DNA from: Ariolimax columbianus
Taxonomy: Eukaryota > Mollusca > Gastropoda > Stylommatophora > Arionidae
Length of the DNA stretch: 64,000 bases
Assembly (NCBI GenBank): GCA_036924085.1
Contig: JAVGWX010000002.1
Coordinates: 151,342,071-151,406,070 of the forward strand
Direction: 5' to 3'
Made by a program: the position numbers and the translations under genes. This document shows, one piece after another, positions 10,561 to 23,891 of this stretch (position 1 is its first letter; each line of letters begins with the position of its first letter). The notes under the pieces were generated by a model. It searched no databases. It saw only the letters and a program-made list of their open reading frames with translations, and had not been told where the DNA came from.

Positions 10561-12275
10561 GAAATCGACGAATAATAATAAGAAAAATGTTTCAATAACT
10601 GACTTGTCGTAATAGTCTTGTCAATAACAGGACAAGTGCTTTGTAGCATGCATCTTTGAAAACTCCATTTCCATAATAATCTTATAATAGTCGGCCATAC
10701 ATACAATATCCACTTATTATCAACTTCATTGATTTCCAATACCCATTTGACTGCCTTCGGTCATCATTTTGGAATATTATTAAAAACTAGGGCATTTCAT
10801 CGAAATATTATGCCAATGTACCGTATTATGCAATGCTGTAGGCATATCTCTGCTGATAATTCGACATGGTTCCATATAGAAGTCAGAGTAAAGCAAGAAT
10901 GCAACATGTATAAACGTGTATTTAGTATAGGCATATACTGGACAATGCGTAACTGTGTCCACAACAAACATTTTGCATACACGAGACGAATAATTGAAGC
11001 TTAGAAGATCTGGTCGTCGCAGATGGTTTGGCTCTTCTGAGTACACGTGTTGAGAGGACTCACGAACAGAAGGACAGACTGTCGACTATGCAAACAGTTA
11101 GGCGTGCAGAGACTTCCTTTGAAACAAACAACATGAATCTCTCAAAGTCACTGATTCCAAACTGAATGGAAATAGATTAAAGATGCTTGAACATTTCACC
11201 TACTTAGGAAAATAAAACGGAACAGAGACACTGACATTTTCTCTCATTTGCCTCATTTGCATTTAACCAATGCAATCTATATCTGTAAATATACATCACT
11301 GAGCAAATCAATGAAGCCAAAATGTTCAACTTAAACACATTATCGGTTACAATCAGGTGATAACTGATGGCACAGAGCCAGGACGCCCAAAGAGGTTTAG
11401 CGAGGTCATCTGTGGCCTCAGATAGAAGGGGCCGTCGTAGTCCCGGGGGCAGCGGCGGTGGCACCAGGAGGTTATCCCTCTAAAGAGTACTCATGCATAT
11501 ATTTCAGAACCTTGTTCAAAATCAAATTGCAACTAAATAAGTGTTCATCATCCAAAGCAATTAGGTGTAAGAAAGTTTACTCACGATTGTGCAACGTCCA
11601 TCTATTTCAGGGTGATTGTCAATAAATCAGGCTACGTTCGAAAAGCATTTTCTTAATCAGTATGTCAAGTAGGCGTAACGGTGTAAAATGCGTATTTACG
11701 GTCTGTTATTATATATTATTATTTTCACCAAAGTTAGGTAAACCCTCAGCAGACTTCGTATTCTAAAGTCAACGATTATCTTGAAAGGGGAAGGGGTGTC
11801 GGTCTCACAGGGGGCATGCTATTTAGGGGTAGGTGTACTTTGTTCTTCATAAATATGGTAGGGGTCGTATGAGTTAAATCTAATTGCATTCACATGAGAC
11901 GAGCGAACCATCTCATGTCAGACATTAACATGTATCCGACACAATGGGTGATTCGTACTATACGTATAATTTGTTCATTTCTTATTTTGAAACTCTTGAT
12001 GATACAACGGCCCTTTCGAAGAAATGTATCTTTCTTGAGTATACGTGTTTTGACGTTCAGCCCTGGATAAGAACCTTGTCTGACACTTCCAGCACAGTGT
12101 CCCCACGTCAGATTCATTTAAGTTGTGGTGACATTTGACAAGTCGCAGTAGAGGCCTTCTGACATCTATCGTCTGTAAGAACACATCTCAGATATCGGAA
12201 CTCACAGGCTTATTGGACTGAAATGTTTTGGCACTAATTTTAGTAACTCTGACGATATGGGAACCTACATAGTTT
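10561..12275. other. no intact gene; possible RT scrap at about 11130-11235 (+)
   Basis: The only family-like text is near 11145-11220 (+), where KVTDSKLNGNRLKMLEHFTY is followed by LGK. This resembles the F-x-Y-L-G-x thumb motif after the catalytic site in RTE-like reverse transcriptases. It is too short to assign firmly. The rest shows nothing recognisable. Confidence 0.4.
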
Positions 12276-14545
12276 CAGGTCAAGTCAGGTCATCCCGTAA
12301 CCGATGAAGTCGTTGGGCAACACATGAAGACATCCTCACAACCTCACGTATCCATTTCTGTCAGCGTTCGCTACCTGTACCTCCTCTGGTCGGAGATTCG
12401 TCCATTCTGTAATGCTCTTCTTCCAAATCTGTTTGAGACGACCTCTTCGTCGTCTGCCTTGCACCTTTCTGTGCAGGATCGTATTTGCAAGACCTCGGTA
12501 TGTGACTGTACCAAGCGAGTTTCCTTCTGTTGACAGTTTTCAAGAGGTCTTCAAAAAACCCAATTGCTGTTGTAATTCTTTCTAGTATATCCTCATTTGT
12601 AACTCCATCTTTGTTCGTGAGGCTTAGAAGTAATTGGAGATATCTCATCTCCAAGAGCTGTATCCTCTGCTGCAAGTCAACTGCAATTGTCCATGTCTCT
12701 TTAGCATAGATGAATATTAACAGGAACAACGTACACATTAATCTTATTTGATTTTCGTGCATATTGATAACCGTTTATCTTGCCCGATTTTGTTAAGCCT
12801 TGCAAGCGCTGCTATTGTATGTGCTATTCTGGCCAACCTCATATTTGTATCCTTCATCACTGACAATTGAACCCTGCTATTTAAATAAAATAGCCTACCA
12901 CTTCGAATGCCTGGCCATTATATTAACTCTTACTGTTGACGCTCTCGGCGTTGTGGGCCATTGATTTTGCCTTTTCAGCGTTAATCTCCATATTATAGTC
13001 AAGAGCTGTTTCATCGAGCCTTCTGACCAACAATTCCTGTAATTTTGCTACTGTGCCCGCCAACCCGTCGATGTCATCTGCAAAACGAAGGTTGGTAATC
13101 GTTCTGGCCAATATCTTAACAGTACCAACATGATCTTCAAGTGCCTCACTCATAAATCCCTCAAGGAATGTGTAGAAAAATGTTGGGAAGAATGTACACC
13201 CGTGTATCACACCGACTGATGTGCGAAATCAGTCCCCGTGCCTCCCATTCGCAAGAACGGTGCTGTGCGCCTTGTCATATTTGCGTTTAACATATGCCCG
13301 TTGATTTTATACACCTCATGGTTGCCTATAGCGCTTTATGCCATACCCTATCAAACGTTTTCTTGAAATTAACAAATACATCACATAACGTTGTTGCTGC
13401 TGTTCTAGATATTTCTCGCTTAGCAGTTTTAAATTAAATATATGTTTTGTAGTGCTTCTTCCTTGTCTGAAAGCAGCCTGCTTCTCAACAATTATGTTCT
13501 CCGCTTAGGGTTTTACGCGGTCGATGATTAATCTAAGAATGACCTTGCTAGGGTGGCTGATGAGGCGTACTGTTCTATAATTTTGGCACAGCTTTAGGTT
13601 TCCAGACTTAGTTAACGGTATAACCATTGATTGTGTCCATACGCCCGGCCAGTCTCCCATTACCCATATTGTGCTGCAGATAATGATTCAGGCCTTCCAC
13701 CACTACTTTCCCGCCTGCTTGTCAGAGCTCTGTTGGTATATTGTCCACGCCGACCGACTTCCCTCTTCTCAATGTCTTTACCACTGCAGCTACCTCCTCC
13801 TTCGTTATCAGTTGGTTATCCTCTATAGATGTTGGTGTTTGAGGGATTTTTTTCTCAGGCTCGCACCGTCCCTCATAGTTGTATTACACGGAACAGTAGT
13901 TTGTCCTTCGTGTCAGTGCGTCATTGTCCGCAATAATGTACTTGCTGCTTTTATCATGGATCATAAGGTTCCTGCTTTGTCTTGGTGCTACCAGTTCTTT
14001 GACCACCTTGTATGCTCCTTTAGCATCATTTCTGTTTAGTCTCTCTTCGATGTTTGCGCATTGCTCACATATCCACGCTTCTTTCGCCTCTCTCATCTTT
14101 TGTTGTATGGCTTTCTTGACCTCTTTATAACTGCCGACCTCCTGCGGTGAGTGATTGTGTTTCTTCAGTGACCTTCTTTTATCACACAGGTCTAGAATGT
14201 CTTTGGTCACCCATGGCTTCTTTTTTGTTTGGTGACATCCCAGGATCTCTGTTGCAGTATCTATGAGAGCTGCGTTAAGAAATTCTGTAACTGTATATGT
14301 ATCCAGTCCCTCTCTGTGAGCCAACAGTGGCGCAAATCTTCCTACCACCCTTGCTTTGAACACTTCGGTGATTGTTAGGTCCATTAGTTTGTTTAGGTCA
14401 AACTTTAGCCTGGTCACATCCTTCTTTGCGACTCCCTTCAATCGCAGACGCATGGTCATCATAACCAGATCGTGGTAGCTTCCTATATCAGCTCCGGAGA
14501 AAATTCTTGTTTTGTCGGTGTTGATGCTCGATCGGAACCTCCTCC
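12276..14545 (-). mobile_element. RTE-B copy 1, RTE-like LINE, 5'-truncated
   Basis: The minus strand runs from the end of the endonuclease (IGSYHDLVMMTMRLRLKGV, about 14490-14435, with the SDH turned to SYH) through the long linker (frame 14462-13884), RT (13870-12920) and C-terminal region (12762-12361). It ends with a short tail of TGACC-type units at about 12276-12290. The 3' end matches that of the plus-strand copy ending at 27255, which fixes the 3' boundary. Copies of this clade usually end in short tandem repeats rather than poly-A. Multiple frameshifts and stops disable it. Confidence 0.9.
12361..14462 (-). pseudogene. RTE-B copy 1 polyprotein relic (linker, RT, C-terminus)
   Basis: The first piece (14462-13884, 192 codons) is the open linker with VTRLKFDLNKL and KKPWVTKDILDLCDKRRSLK. 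RT motif text follows in other frames: SHPSKVILRLIIDRVKP near 13555, a FRQGRST block near 13460, a KKTFDRVWHKALW block near 13340, and LRFADDIDGLAG (catalytic motif C, Asp-Asp kept) near 13080. The last piece (12762-12361) reads YAKETWTIAVDLQQRIQLLE, GVTNEDILERI and RKLAWYSHIPRS, the usual RTE C-terminal order. At least four frame changes are present. Confidence 0.88.
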
Positions 14546-14929
14546 GGTACTCTCCTGGTTATTTCAAAAGCGTATGTCAATCCATCAGCTGATATTATAA
14601 TATTACGACTATTAAAACACTACGTTGCTTTCACATTATTGAACAGTTTTCCACGTTTTCAGTAGTCCTCAATTACTGTCCATCGCTTATGTTTATTAAC
14701 AAAATTCAATGTCTTCTCTTGGACATTAAAAACAATGTTGAAATGTTTGCCTTGCTCTGAAACTCTCTTGCATAAGTGTCTTAAAATGAATAATGCCTCA
14801 GCGCAACCTAATCCATTTATGTCAGCTAAGCTGAACTACACTTAGCACAATATCAACTCACAATTACATTTTTTTTCAAGAGGTTTCAAGTTATTTGTCC
14901 AGCATGACTACGTCCTGACACGCCTCTAT
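14546..14929. other. no recognisable gene
   Basis: A short AT-rich gap between the 5' end of RTE-B copy 1 and the 3' end of the CR1-like relic. Nothing recognised. Confidence 0.5.
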
Positions 14930-17405
14930 ATGTATCGGCCACTGTTATTCACATTTGGTCCTATCATAGGTTGCCACCAATCGTCAAGAATTGGATTGTC
15001 ATTCCAAGTACTTAGTTTAACTAAACGTCTTTTTACTGGTTTAGAAGACTCTGCATACAACCAGTTTCAATTAGTTTTCCTTGTTCTAAGAACATTGCGC
15101 ATCCAATATATTATTGCATGCATTAATTGCCGCTGACTAAACTATTTCCTGTGGCAATGAATTCCAAGTATTCACCACTCTCTGACTAAAAATATAATTC
15201 CAAAAATTGAATCTTTACTGCCCTTTAGTTAATTCGTATATGTACCCTCTTTATCTTGTAGGTAGTTGTATTTTGTAAAATAAAAACTTGTTAGAGTCGA
15301 ATTTATCCTTATTGTTGATTATTTTATGAACCTGTATTAAGTCACCTCGAATTCTTCTCGCTTCTAGGCACTGAAGGCCGGTTTTTTCGGTATGGTTCAT
15401 CACATCTGTAATCATGAAATCACACTATCAGTTGTGTCGCTCTTCTGTGTGTCCTTTCCATCATATTTATATCTGCTCGACGATAATGACTCCAAGCATG
15501 TACACAGTACTCCATTCTAGTTCTAACTAATGATTTTTACAGTTTGACAATCACTTCCTTGCTCTTATGTTTAATATTTCTTTTTATCATTACTAACATT
15601 GCATTTGCTATTTTCACTGCTTCCTGAACGTGATTCCTTTTCCTTCTCTGTATGAACTAATATAACCATTTTGATACTTTTCTTTTTTATTCTTCTAATA
15701 TTGTTCTCGTCTGTTCTGTAATTTTTGTTCCATACATGATCTTCCCATATGGATGACTGTAAAATTCGTTTGCCACCTCACCGACTATTCTCGACTTGTG
15801 TCTGAATCGGAGCTCAATATTTTCAATTATGCTTTAGATGAGACACTACTGCATGTCGACAACGATGGACAGCTATTATTACTGCATAGTTTTTCGTCAT
15901 CCGCGAATTTTGTAATCATGCATCCGATATTATTGTCCAAATCGTTTATATGTAGCAAGAACAAAATTGGTCTCAAAGACCGAGCCCTGTGGCACTCCAC
16001 TTTTACTTCACACTACTCAGCGTACTCCTTATTTATGGCAACTCTCTGCCCTTTTTTCTTCAATCAATTTTCAATCCAATTTATCAACTTCCCTATCTAT
16101 TCCATCTGATTTTAACTTCCTAAAGAATGTGTGAAGGGGTATTCTATCAAAAACATTTGCAAAACGTGGATAAATAACTTCCACTAGATCCCCTTCAACT
16201 ATCATTTTAGTTACCTCATCCATGAATTATAAAAGATTTGCTAAGCATGATCTTTCTTCAGTAAATTCATGTTTGCTATTTCTGATTAGTTTGAACTTGT
16301 CTAAATGTATTACAATGTTTTCTTTGACTATTGACTAACAAGTCACATACTATGTTCGTTAAACTTACTGATCCATAATCTGCTGGATCTGATTTCTTTC
16401 CCTATTTAAATAAGGGGATAACTCTTGTATTTGTGTAATACACTGGAACAATCCCTTTTGCTAGTAATTGAGAAGATAATATAGCCAATGGTTTTGCTAA
16501 TTGGTCTCTAATTTCTAACATCCATTATAGATGAATACCATCTGGACCTGCACATTTATCCACTTTCAACCACTCCAATTTCTTCGAATCCCATTTATTC
16601 CGTAATAGAGATTGATCCCACTGTGTCTATTTTTCTTTAAAAAACATCTATGGGCTCTGAGATATTGGATCAGTCTTCTTTTTGTGTAGTATGTGTCAAC
16701 GTACTGATTGAGTAGATTAGCTGCATCTACATTCTCACTTATCAATTTTCCTGTTTTATCTAGGAGAGGGCTTACTTTGCTCTTCGTTCTTTATTTATTT
16801 ATAACATAAGAAAAGAACGTTTAACTATCAGTCGTAATCTTATAAGCTAGCTGTTTTTCCAAGCACATTTGTTCTGATTTATTTGCTTTCTGAGCTATGT
16901 TTTGCTTGTTCAAATATTTGTAATGAGTCTGTTTTGATTTATATGCGTCTTTATATTATTTATATCTTCATTTTGAGCTCTTCTATATTTAACTACATAT
17001 CTTGTTATGCAGATTTAGGCTTACGGATTACCTCCGTACATTGAACACATTCATCATTTTAGTTTCTTTAGAACTGTTTTAAAATGCCTCCACTCTTGTT
17101 CAACATTTTTTTCACCAAAAATATCTTGCCAACTTCTTTCACCCGCCGCTTATTACATGTTCTGAACATTTGTCTTAGAGAGTTGCATGTTCGTGCGCTT
17201 ATGTTTACTCCCTTCCTTGCTATAAGACCCCGATGGATAATCTCATGGTCTTTTGAGTCAAACAGTTAATCAATGGTAACGTTTTCAATCATATTTTTCA
17301 ATATTGTAAACACTATGTCGAGTTGTTTGTCGTCTACACACGGCGATTTATTTCAAGTTCTGTTCAGCGAAACGTTTTCAACTTGATGAATCATTAAAGA
17401 CTGTT
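14930..17405 (-). mobile_element. CR1/L2-like LINE relic
   Basis: Read on the minus strand, the text follows the CR1/L2 group. It shows an endonuclease end (FDSKDHEIIH..GLIARKG, about 17250), a linker, and an RT start with a GPDGIH block and an RDQLAKPLAILSSQLLAKGI-like block near 16540-16440. It then shows KSGVPQGSV with LFLLHINDLDNNIGCMITKF followed by ADD (about 15995-15905), and a C-terminus with VRTRMEYCVHAW (about 15510), LEARRIRGDLIQVHKIINN (about 15370-15310) and NYIFSQRVVNTWNSLPQ (about 15195-15145). There is no RNase H, as expected for this group. Many frameshifts and stops. The 5' end near 17405 and 3' end near 14930 are approximate. Confidence 0.85.
15145..17330 (-). pseudogene. 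CR1/L2-like endonuclease-RT polyprotein relic
   Basis: This is the coding part of the element above. The RT motif C keeps ADD (about 15910), and the HINDL block before it is intact, but one extra base after PQGSV shifts the frame. Codons for the LEARRIRGDL and FSQRVVNTWNSLP signatures are preserved well enough to assign the group. The open plus-strand frame at 15753-16109 is an antisense shadow. Non-functional. Confidence 0.82.
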
Positions 17406-19895
17406 CTAGATTATTCGTATTGTTTGAAGTAAAAACGGGTTGCCCTTGGTTGACGGCCTGAAATTAACTTCGCAAGCCGATCGCCGGTTTGATGTGTATG
17501 GTACTGCTAGAATCATTAGTATCGCTGCTGCGGCCAACAGTATATAGTTGCCATGGGACACTTTTATGGTCTGACCTCTTCTCCTGATATCGGCTAGCCC
17601 TAAAATGATTGTTGTTGCTGTTTTAAAACACATATTTACCAACTCTGATACTTTGTCACCAAAAATACCTTCATTTTTGTTGCAAATATGGATGTTCACA
17701 TACCGCGAAATATTTTACCGCTGTCAGTTCCTAATCCTGGTAGAACATTTTGTTTCACCTCCGTCAATGGATGCAATGTATCTAACCGGTCTTTATGTTG
17801 TTTGATACCATGGCTTGCATCACTAGGCCTGTCGGACTTTTATAATACACAAGAAGCAGTATCTGCCTAACACTATACTCAAGGTAGCAGTCCTAGCAAC
17901 GAGAGGAAGACTTAACATTGGCATTAAAATAGCAAATATATACACATTTGGCAGGCGTAAGTTTTCTGTACATTCATATGGTATGTAGTTTTAGTCCATT
18001 GACCCTACAACAAACTGGAAACAGCTGCCTGTTTTCCTACGTAACATATGGAAGGGACATATATGTTGTGAATTTTAAGTCTATAATTGACCATAGAGCA
18101 GGGGAAGACATCCTGCATCTTTTTAGATTTATACAGCCTCGTCATGTGAATATCCAATTACAGCTTTGGGTACTCACAGTCGAATTGGCAGAATACGAGA
18201 TTATGGCGTAATAGGAGCAGTGACAAGAGAGTTCGTTAGAAGGGTAGGATATGTCCGTTATACATTTTTTGGTCGCATAATTTTATGTTTTTTTAATGAA
18301 AAGTTATGAATTATTTGCTTCATAATAGTTATAAAACTCAGATATCTGGGAAACGTGATCACAAATGGCTGCAGAGATGGGCAGGGTATTGATGCATAAG
18401 GAAACGAATTTGGGGACCTATCAGCTTTCCCAATTTCTAAAACGTCCACACATTTCAATGCAGACAAACAAGATGATTGATCAAATAATATATTCCTGGG
18501 AGTCTCCTATATCATTGTCAGACATGGACCCACCCACATGCAACTCACATTTCTTAGTGTCAGACATGGACCCACCCACACGTGACTCTCATTTCTCATT
18601 GTTAGACAGGAACCCACACTTGGACACAAGAAAGGAAAAATAATTTGTAAAATAAGAAGACATTAAATGGTTACTAGAAGTCTCTTTTGTTTGTAAAAAA
18701 AGTGAAAATATATCTGACATAAATTTGGGTCAAAGCTATGCATGACGTGTATAGACAAACATAGCAATACGTAACACGGTCATATTATAGGAAGGTCTGA
18801 AACGATTATGTCCCGCAAGTTATGTAATCACAGACACCAGAGACGTCTTAGCAAGAAGGAGAACAAGTGAAGGATGGATGGATTGCATCTAGCAGCCTGA
18901 TGTTTGTAAACTGTTGCATGGACAAACGCTATCAGCTCGATCTTTTTTAGAATGTTGCATGGACAAAAGCTAGCAGCTTGATCTTTGTATAATGTCGAGT
19001 ATTTAATCTATATGGGATATGACTAGACGCTGGTTCCACTTTTGTTTAGATCTAATGACACTTCATGCCTTGAGCGACAATTAGATTACCTCTCAGCAAT
19101 ATAGCGTCGCCATCTAATCTTGGCTATCTACACTGATTTGATTCTGGACTATGTGATTGAAATATAAAGTTACTACAATAACGTACTCTGGCAATGACGT
19201 GGGAGAGACTTGCTTGTACCAATTATCAGCTGTTAATGCCGTTGGGCATGTCAGTAAGATACATGTTCATTTTATAATAATCGAATGGATCGCACGATGA
19301 TAGATGTGCTATAATGGAATCACCACATATGGTAATCTGCCATTTTATTTCCAGTAGATCATAGGTCCACCACAGCTGCTGGTCAATTTACAGGAAGCCT
19401 GAATTCAAGCAATTGTCGTGATAATGTCACAGTTATGTGTTTTACGTAATGTTCGCAAGTCCCTCATTTATCGTATTTAACATAATCTTTGGATTGTTAC
19501 AGTGGTGTAATGTTTTATTTTTATACACAGGACCATCTAAGAAGTACCACCGATATAGGAATCATGAAACTCGTCCATGAAATTACGTGAAAGGCACCAA
19601 TATATGTGTGCTAACAGGTATATCATTGTCAGTTCAATTAAGATAATCACCACAATAAAAAAAAGATAAAGAAACGGGTTTTCTTGAGTGCAGTGACAGA
19701 CGTTAATTTAGATTTCGACCTGAAAACAATTATCAGTAACTAGACTAGCAAAGATCATATAAACTGAAAACTGTGAACTAATGTAAAGTAATGAGAACAT
19801 GTGAAGACATACACAAAGCAAATGAATCATGTCAGCTGTTACGGTATAACTCATACTCATAGATACGACAAACGAATATTTAATAAAACAATTAT
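17406..19895. other. no recognisable gene; two small tandem repeats
   Basis: A 41-42-bp unit with GTCAGACATGGACCCACCCA occurs 2.5 times at 18517-18622. A 41-bp unit around TTGCATGGACAAA occurs about 2.5 times at 18888-19000. The short frames at 17406-17699, 17605-17870 and 17948-18211 match no family I recognise. Confidence 0.55.
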
Positions 19896-19896
19896 T

Positions 19897-19905
19897 AGGC
19901 TCACT
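19897..19905. repeat. target-site duplication of SINE copy 1 (left; right at 20169-20177)
   Basis: AGGCTCACT occurs directly left of the SINE and again right after its A tail. Confidence 0.85.
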
Positions 19906-19907
19906 TA

Positions 19908-20168
19908 GGGGACGGCGTGGCCTAGTGGTTAAGTGGCACGGCTCACAACCAGAAGGTGCTGGGTTCGATCCCCATCACAGCACCGGCCGTTACCCCGGGG
20001 AAGCAAACCCTTAGAAAATGCAGGAGGAAGCAGACCCTTACATAAAATGCATGCTGAAGTCGGATGCACTGGGCCGACAGGCGCAAAATAAAAACCACAG
20101 TGTAACGCACACACGCCTTGGGGAATAGATAAATTAGGCGAACGCAAAAACAAAAAAAAAAAAAAAAA
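19908..20168 (+). mobile_element. tRNA-derived SINE, copy 1
   Basis: A 260-bp element has a tRNA-like head of about 77 bp containing both RNA polymerase III internal boxes, an unrelated body of about 150 bp, and an A-rich tail ending in about 18 A. It is bounded by AGGCTCACT at 19897-19905 and 20169-20177, the expected target-site duplication. A second copy is at 38656-38907. SINEs of this design have no protein and use LINE machinery; which LINE here is inference. The short frames on it are not genes. Confidence 0.93.
19918..19972 (+). promoter_or_regulatory. Pol III internal promoter (A and B boxes) of SINE copy 1
   Basis: The A box TGGCCTAGTGG is at 19918-19928 and the B box GGTTCGATCCC at 19962-19972. 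Both match the tRNA-gene consensus at the correct spacing. In copy 2 the A box has one change at its last base and the B box reads GGTTCGATCTC. Confidence 0.88.
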
Positions 20169-20177
20169 AGGCTCACT

Positions 20178-20829
20178 GAAAGGCGAAATGGAAATAACAT
20201 AAAAACATTAATTCAATATATAGCTACATACAGAAGACATGGCACTTATGTTCGACAGCCACAAACATATATACAATACTTGATGGCTTGTCACACAACG
20301 TAAAACTGACGATGCACAGACAAATAAAACAAAGTGGATGAAAACAATAGCACCAAGCAACAATCACGTTGTGTAAGGTTGTTGTTTCCACAACGAGAAG
20401 GTTACTCTTTTGTGCGCCCTGAAAAGACGGTAAGTTGCGGGTTGCAGTAGCTGTCTTCACAGCCCGAGCGTGTTGATAAAAATGAACTGGAATGCTTGGC
20501 TTCATTTGCGTGTTACTGACTACTACGGGGATCACGTTGATTCCTCACTTCGTTAGCCAGGCTAGCATGAAAATCGCCCGTTTCCAGGGAGGGTTATTAG
20601 GAAGTCGAGTTGAGGTTCTTGGTCAGTATGTTTTGCCCAACCCTGACTAACATGATCAGTATATTTTGCCTGACTATACGTATGTAATTTTGTGTTTGCG
20701 CTCGGCATCGCAACCCAGCGATGTCGGGGTCGGCTAGCTCTTCTTCTGATGGGCGAAAAGTGAAATGAGTAGCCTGCAGTTAAAGTGAACACACAAGTCA
20801 ACCTCACCTCCAAATGGTGCACACTATGA
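20178..20829. other. no recognisable gene
   Basis: Short frames occur on the minus strand at 20224-20535 and 20562-20822, without family-like text. Nothing else recognised before the RTE-B 5' region. Confidence 0.5.
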
Positions 20830-21099
20830 AACTATGGCCCCGAGGCTGTAGGCAAACGAGGCAATGGCTCGCCTGGGGAGATGGGCATCTCCAGGTCAGA
20901 TGCAGATGTTGACCCGCACCGGCTTAGAGAGGAGATGGGCTCCGTCAACAGACAACCGCCCAAGATACACCCATGACGACACAACCACAATAAAATATTC
21001 CGGCTCGGTCGCAACCCGGGTTAACAATGATCCCGCCTGCCGTCCCACACCAGGGTGGATGTGATAAGTGTGCTACTGGTGGGACTATCATACCGAGGA

Positions 21100-22828
21100 A
21101 AGACAAGCTCACAATATGAACGTGGAATGTCCGAACACTGAACCCATGTGACAAAATCAATGAGCTAACGCACCAGATGGAGAACTACCCGTGGAACATC
21201 CTTGGTATGTGCAAGGCTAGATGGAACAACTTTAGAGAGTTTCCTACGGAGGAGAGCCACGAGTACTACTTCAGTGGCATAGAGGACAACCATTTACATG
21301 GAGTGAGGATACTGGTGTATAAAGACACAGCCAGATGCATATTGGGTTGCCGCCCAATGTCTAGACGTTTTATCATCGTACGGCTAAAGGCAGCACAGTT
21401 AACTAGTATAATAATACAGTGTTACGCACCCACTGCAGACTACGAAGATTGTGAAATAGACGCATTATTTGATCAACTTCAGAGTCTGATAACCGAAACG
21501 ACAAAAAACGACAGATTGGTAGTCCGGGGTGTTTGGAATGCACAAATTGGAGAAGATGCAGTCCACGACTGGAGGGGAACATGTGGCCCATACGGAAACA
21601 AAGAAACCAATGATCGGGTCTCAGACCCCTAGAATTTGCACGATGGAATAAGGTATTAGTAGCAAACACGTTCGGGTTAAACAAGCCGACTAGACGTTGG
21701 ACATGACATAACCAAAACAATGAAGTGCACAGCCAAATTGACTATATACTGGTCCAGAGGTGGTTTAGATCTAGTATCAACACCGACAATACGAGAAGGA
21801 GCGGATATAGGAAGCGACCACGATCTTGTAATGATGACTATGCGTCTACGGTTGAAGGAAGTCGCAAAAAAGGATGTGACCAGACTAAAGTTTGATCTGG
21901 ACAAACTAGAAGACCCAACAATCATGGAAGTGTTCCAATCAAGTGTAGGAGGAAGATTTGCTCCACTGTTTGCTCTAAGAGAGGGACTCTATACCGATAC
22001 AGTAACAGAGTCTCTTAACGCAGCTCTCATAGATACATCAACATAGATCCTTGGATGCCAACAAACAAAAAAGAAGCCATGGGTGACCACATAAATTCTA
22101 GACCTTTATGATAGAAGAAAATCACTGAAAAACCAAAATCATCCACATGATGAGGTCGGCAGATGTAAAGAGGTCAAGAATCCGATACAACAAAAGATGA
22201 GAGACGTGAAAGAAGCGTGGTTATGTGATCAATGCACACACATCGAAGAGAGATTAAACAAAAATAACGCTAAAGGAGCATTCAAGGTGGTCAAAGAACT
22301 GGTAACATCAAGACAAGGCAGGAACGTTAAGATCCAGGATAAAAGCTGCAAGTGCCTTATTGAGGAAAATGACGTACTGGCACGATGAACAGAGTACTGT
22401 TCCGAGTTATATAACTATGAGGGACGAAACGAACCTAGAAAAATAATCCCTCCAAAATTAACAACTATAGAGGAAAACCAAATGATAACGAAGGAGGAGG
22501 TAGCTGTAGCGGTAAAGACATTGAGAAGAGGGAAGGCGGCCGGCGTGGACAATATACCAGCAGAGCTCTTACAAGCAGGTGGAGAGGTAGTGGTGGAAGG
22601 CCTGACACACAAGTGCAACAAAATATGGGCGACCGGAAACTGGCCAAAATTACGGAACAGTGAGCCTCATCAGCCACCCTAGCCATGTCATGCTTAGATT
22701 AATCCTCAACCGATTGAAACCCAACGCAGAAAACGTCAATGCCGATAAGCAAGCAGGGTTCAGAAAGGGAAGAAGCACTTCAGAGCAGATATTTCATTTA
22801 AGACTGCTAAGCGAGAAATATAGAACCC
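21100..22828 (+). pseudogene. RTE-B copy 2 endonuclease, linker and RT start (5' half)
   Basis: The endonuclease text runs from WNVRTLNPCDKINEL (about 21123) and MENYPWNILGMC (21177) to QCYAPTADYEDCEIDALF (about 21418-21470) and a VWNAQIGEDAVHDW block (21532). Two catalytic positions are altered: the Glu in the usual LCExRW block is Lys, and the Asp in the usual GDWNAK block is Val. The IGSDHDLVMMTMRLRL block is intact at about 21810. The linker (21720-22388) and RT start (RGKAAGVDNIPAELLQAGGE, about 22527) follow, with stops and frame changes. RT text ends at the insertion point in a FRKGRSTSEQIFHLR block. Confidence 0.9.
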
Positions 22829-23568
22829 AGTAAATACACCTACATAAACAGCACAAGAGAAATCAGAAGAGAGATCCGGAAGGACAAAAAACAACACATA
22901 TTGGATAAGTGTAGCAGAATAGAAGAATTACTGAAACAAGGGAAAGAAGGAGACGCCTTCAAATTAAAATAAAACAAACTAACTGGTGAATTCAAACCCG
23001 CATTGCATGTCATACACGATAAAGATGGCAGGGCACTGACGGAAAGCAAGGATATACTGGCAAGATGGAAGGAGTACTGCAAGGAAATGTATGGTAACAT
23101 CTGAGGAGGCCCTAACATAAAGTACCAGAACCAGAGCCGGAACCCAGTATAGCAGAGGTCCGTTCCGCAATCCAAGGGTTGAAAAAAAGAAAATCACCAG
23201 GTTGCGATGATATACACAGTGAATTTATTGAGGCAGGAGAAGAAGTTAGTGTCCGCATCTACCACACATTATGTAGAAAGGTATAGCACAGTACAATATG
23301 GCCGAGAACATGGCAAATATATGTATATATACAGCTCCCCAAGAAAGGCGATATGAAGCAGTGTGCTAATTACCGAACCGTCGCTTTAATAAGTCATACC
23401 GGCAAAATCCTCCCACGGATCAGCATGAAAAGGCTAGAAAACAAGCTCAATGAGGAGATACATGAGGCACAGGCAGGTTTAAAAAAAGGGCGAGGCACGA
23501 GGGATCACATCCTGAACATAAGAAATATTATAGAAAAATGCAGAGAGTACAATGGTGACGTAAACAAC

Positions 23569-23646
23569 TTGCTTCATAGATTACACGACGTACACACTTG
23601 CTGTATATATTACACGACGTACACACTTGCTTCATAGATTACACGA
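23569..23646 (+). repeat. 29-bp tandem duplication in the RT motif A region of RTE-C
   Basis: Units start at 23569, 23598 and 23627 with TTGCTTCATAGATTACACGA-like text, the third partial. In the family this sequence codes for the catalytic motif A (F-I-D-Y-T-K-A-F). The period is not divisible by three, so the duplication breaks the frame. Confidence 0.88.
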
Positions 23647-23891
23647 AGGCATTCGATTGTGTACAACACTAAAGGTTCTGGGAAATAACGAGAGAAATGG
23701 GGGCTCCCATTGCACTTGATCAAGTTGATCGAATCTTTATAACAGGAACAACAAGCAGATGTCCGATGAAACGCCAGACTTGTTTCGAGGTTCAAAAGGG
23801 CGTAAGACAAGGATGCATAATCTCCCCATGTTTGTTCAATATATGCCGAATCAATAAGGAGGAACGTTAAGAACGATGAAAATTATGACAA

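Noticed and set aside
15753..16109. Plus-strand open frame of 118 codons
   Set aside because: It is antisense to the CR1/L2-like RT, which has clear motifs on the minus strand.
19908..19985. Functional tRNA gene
   Set aside because: A and B boxes are present, but the sequence continues into a SINE body with an A tail and target duplication, and a second copy has the same body.
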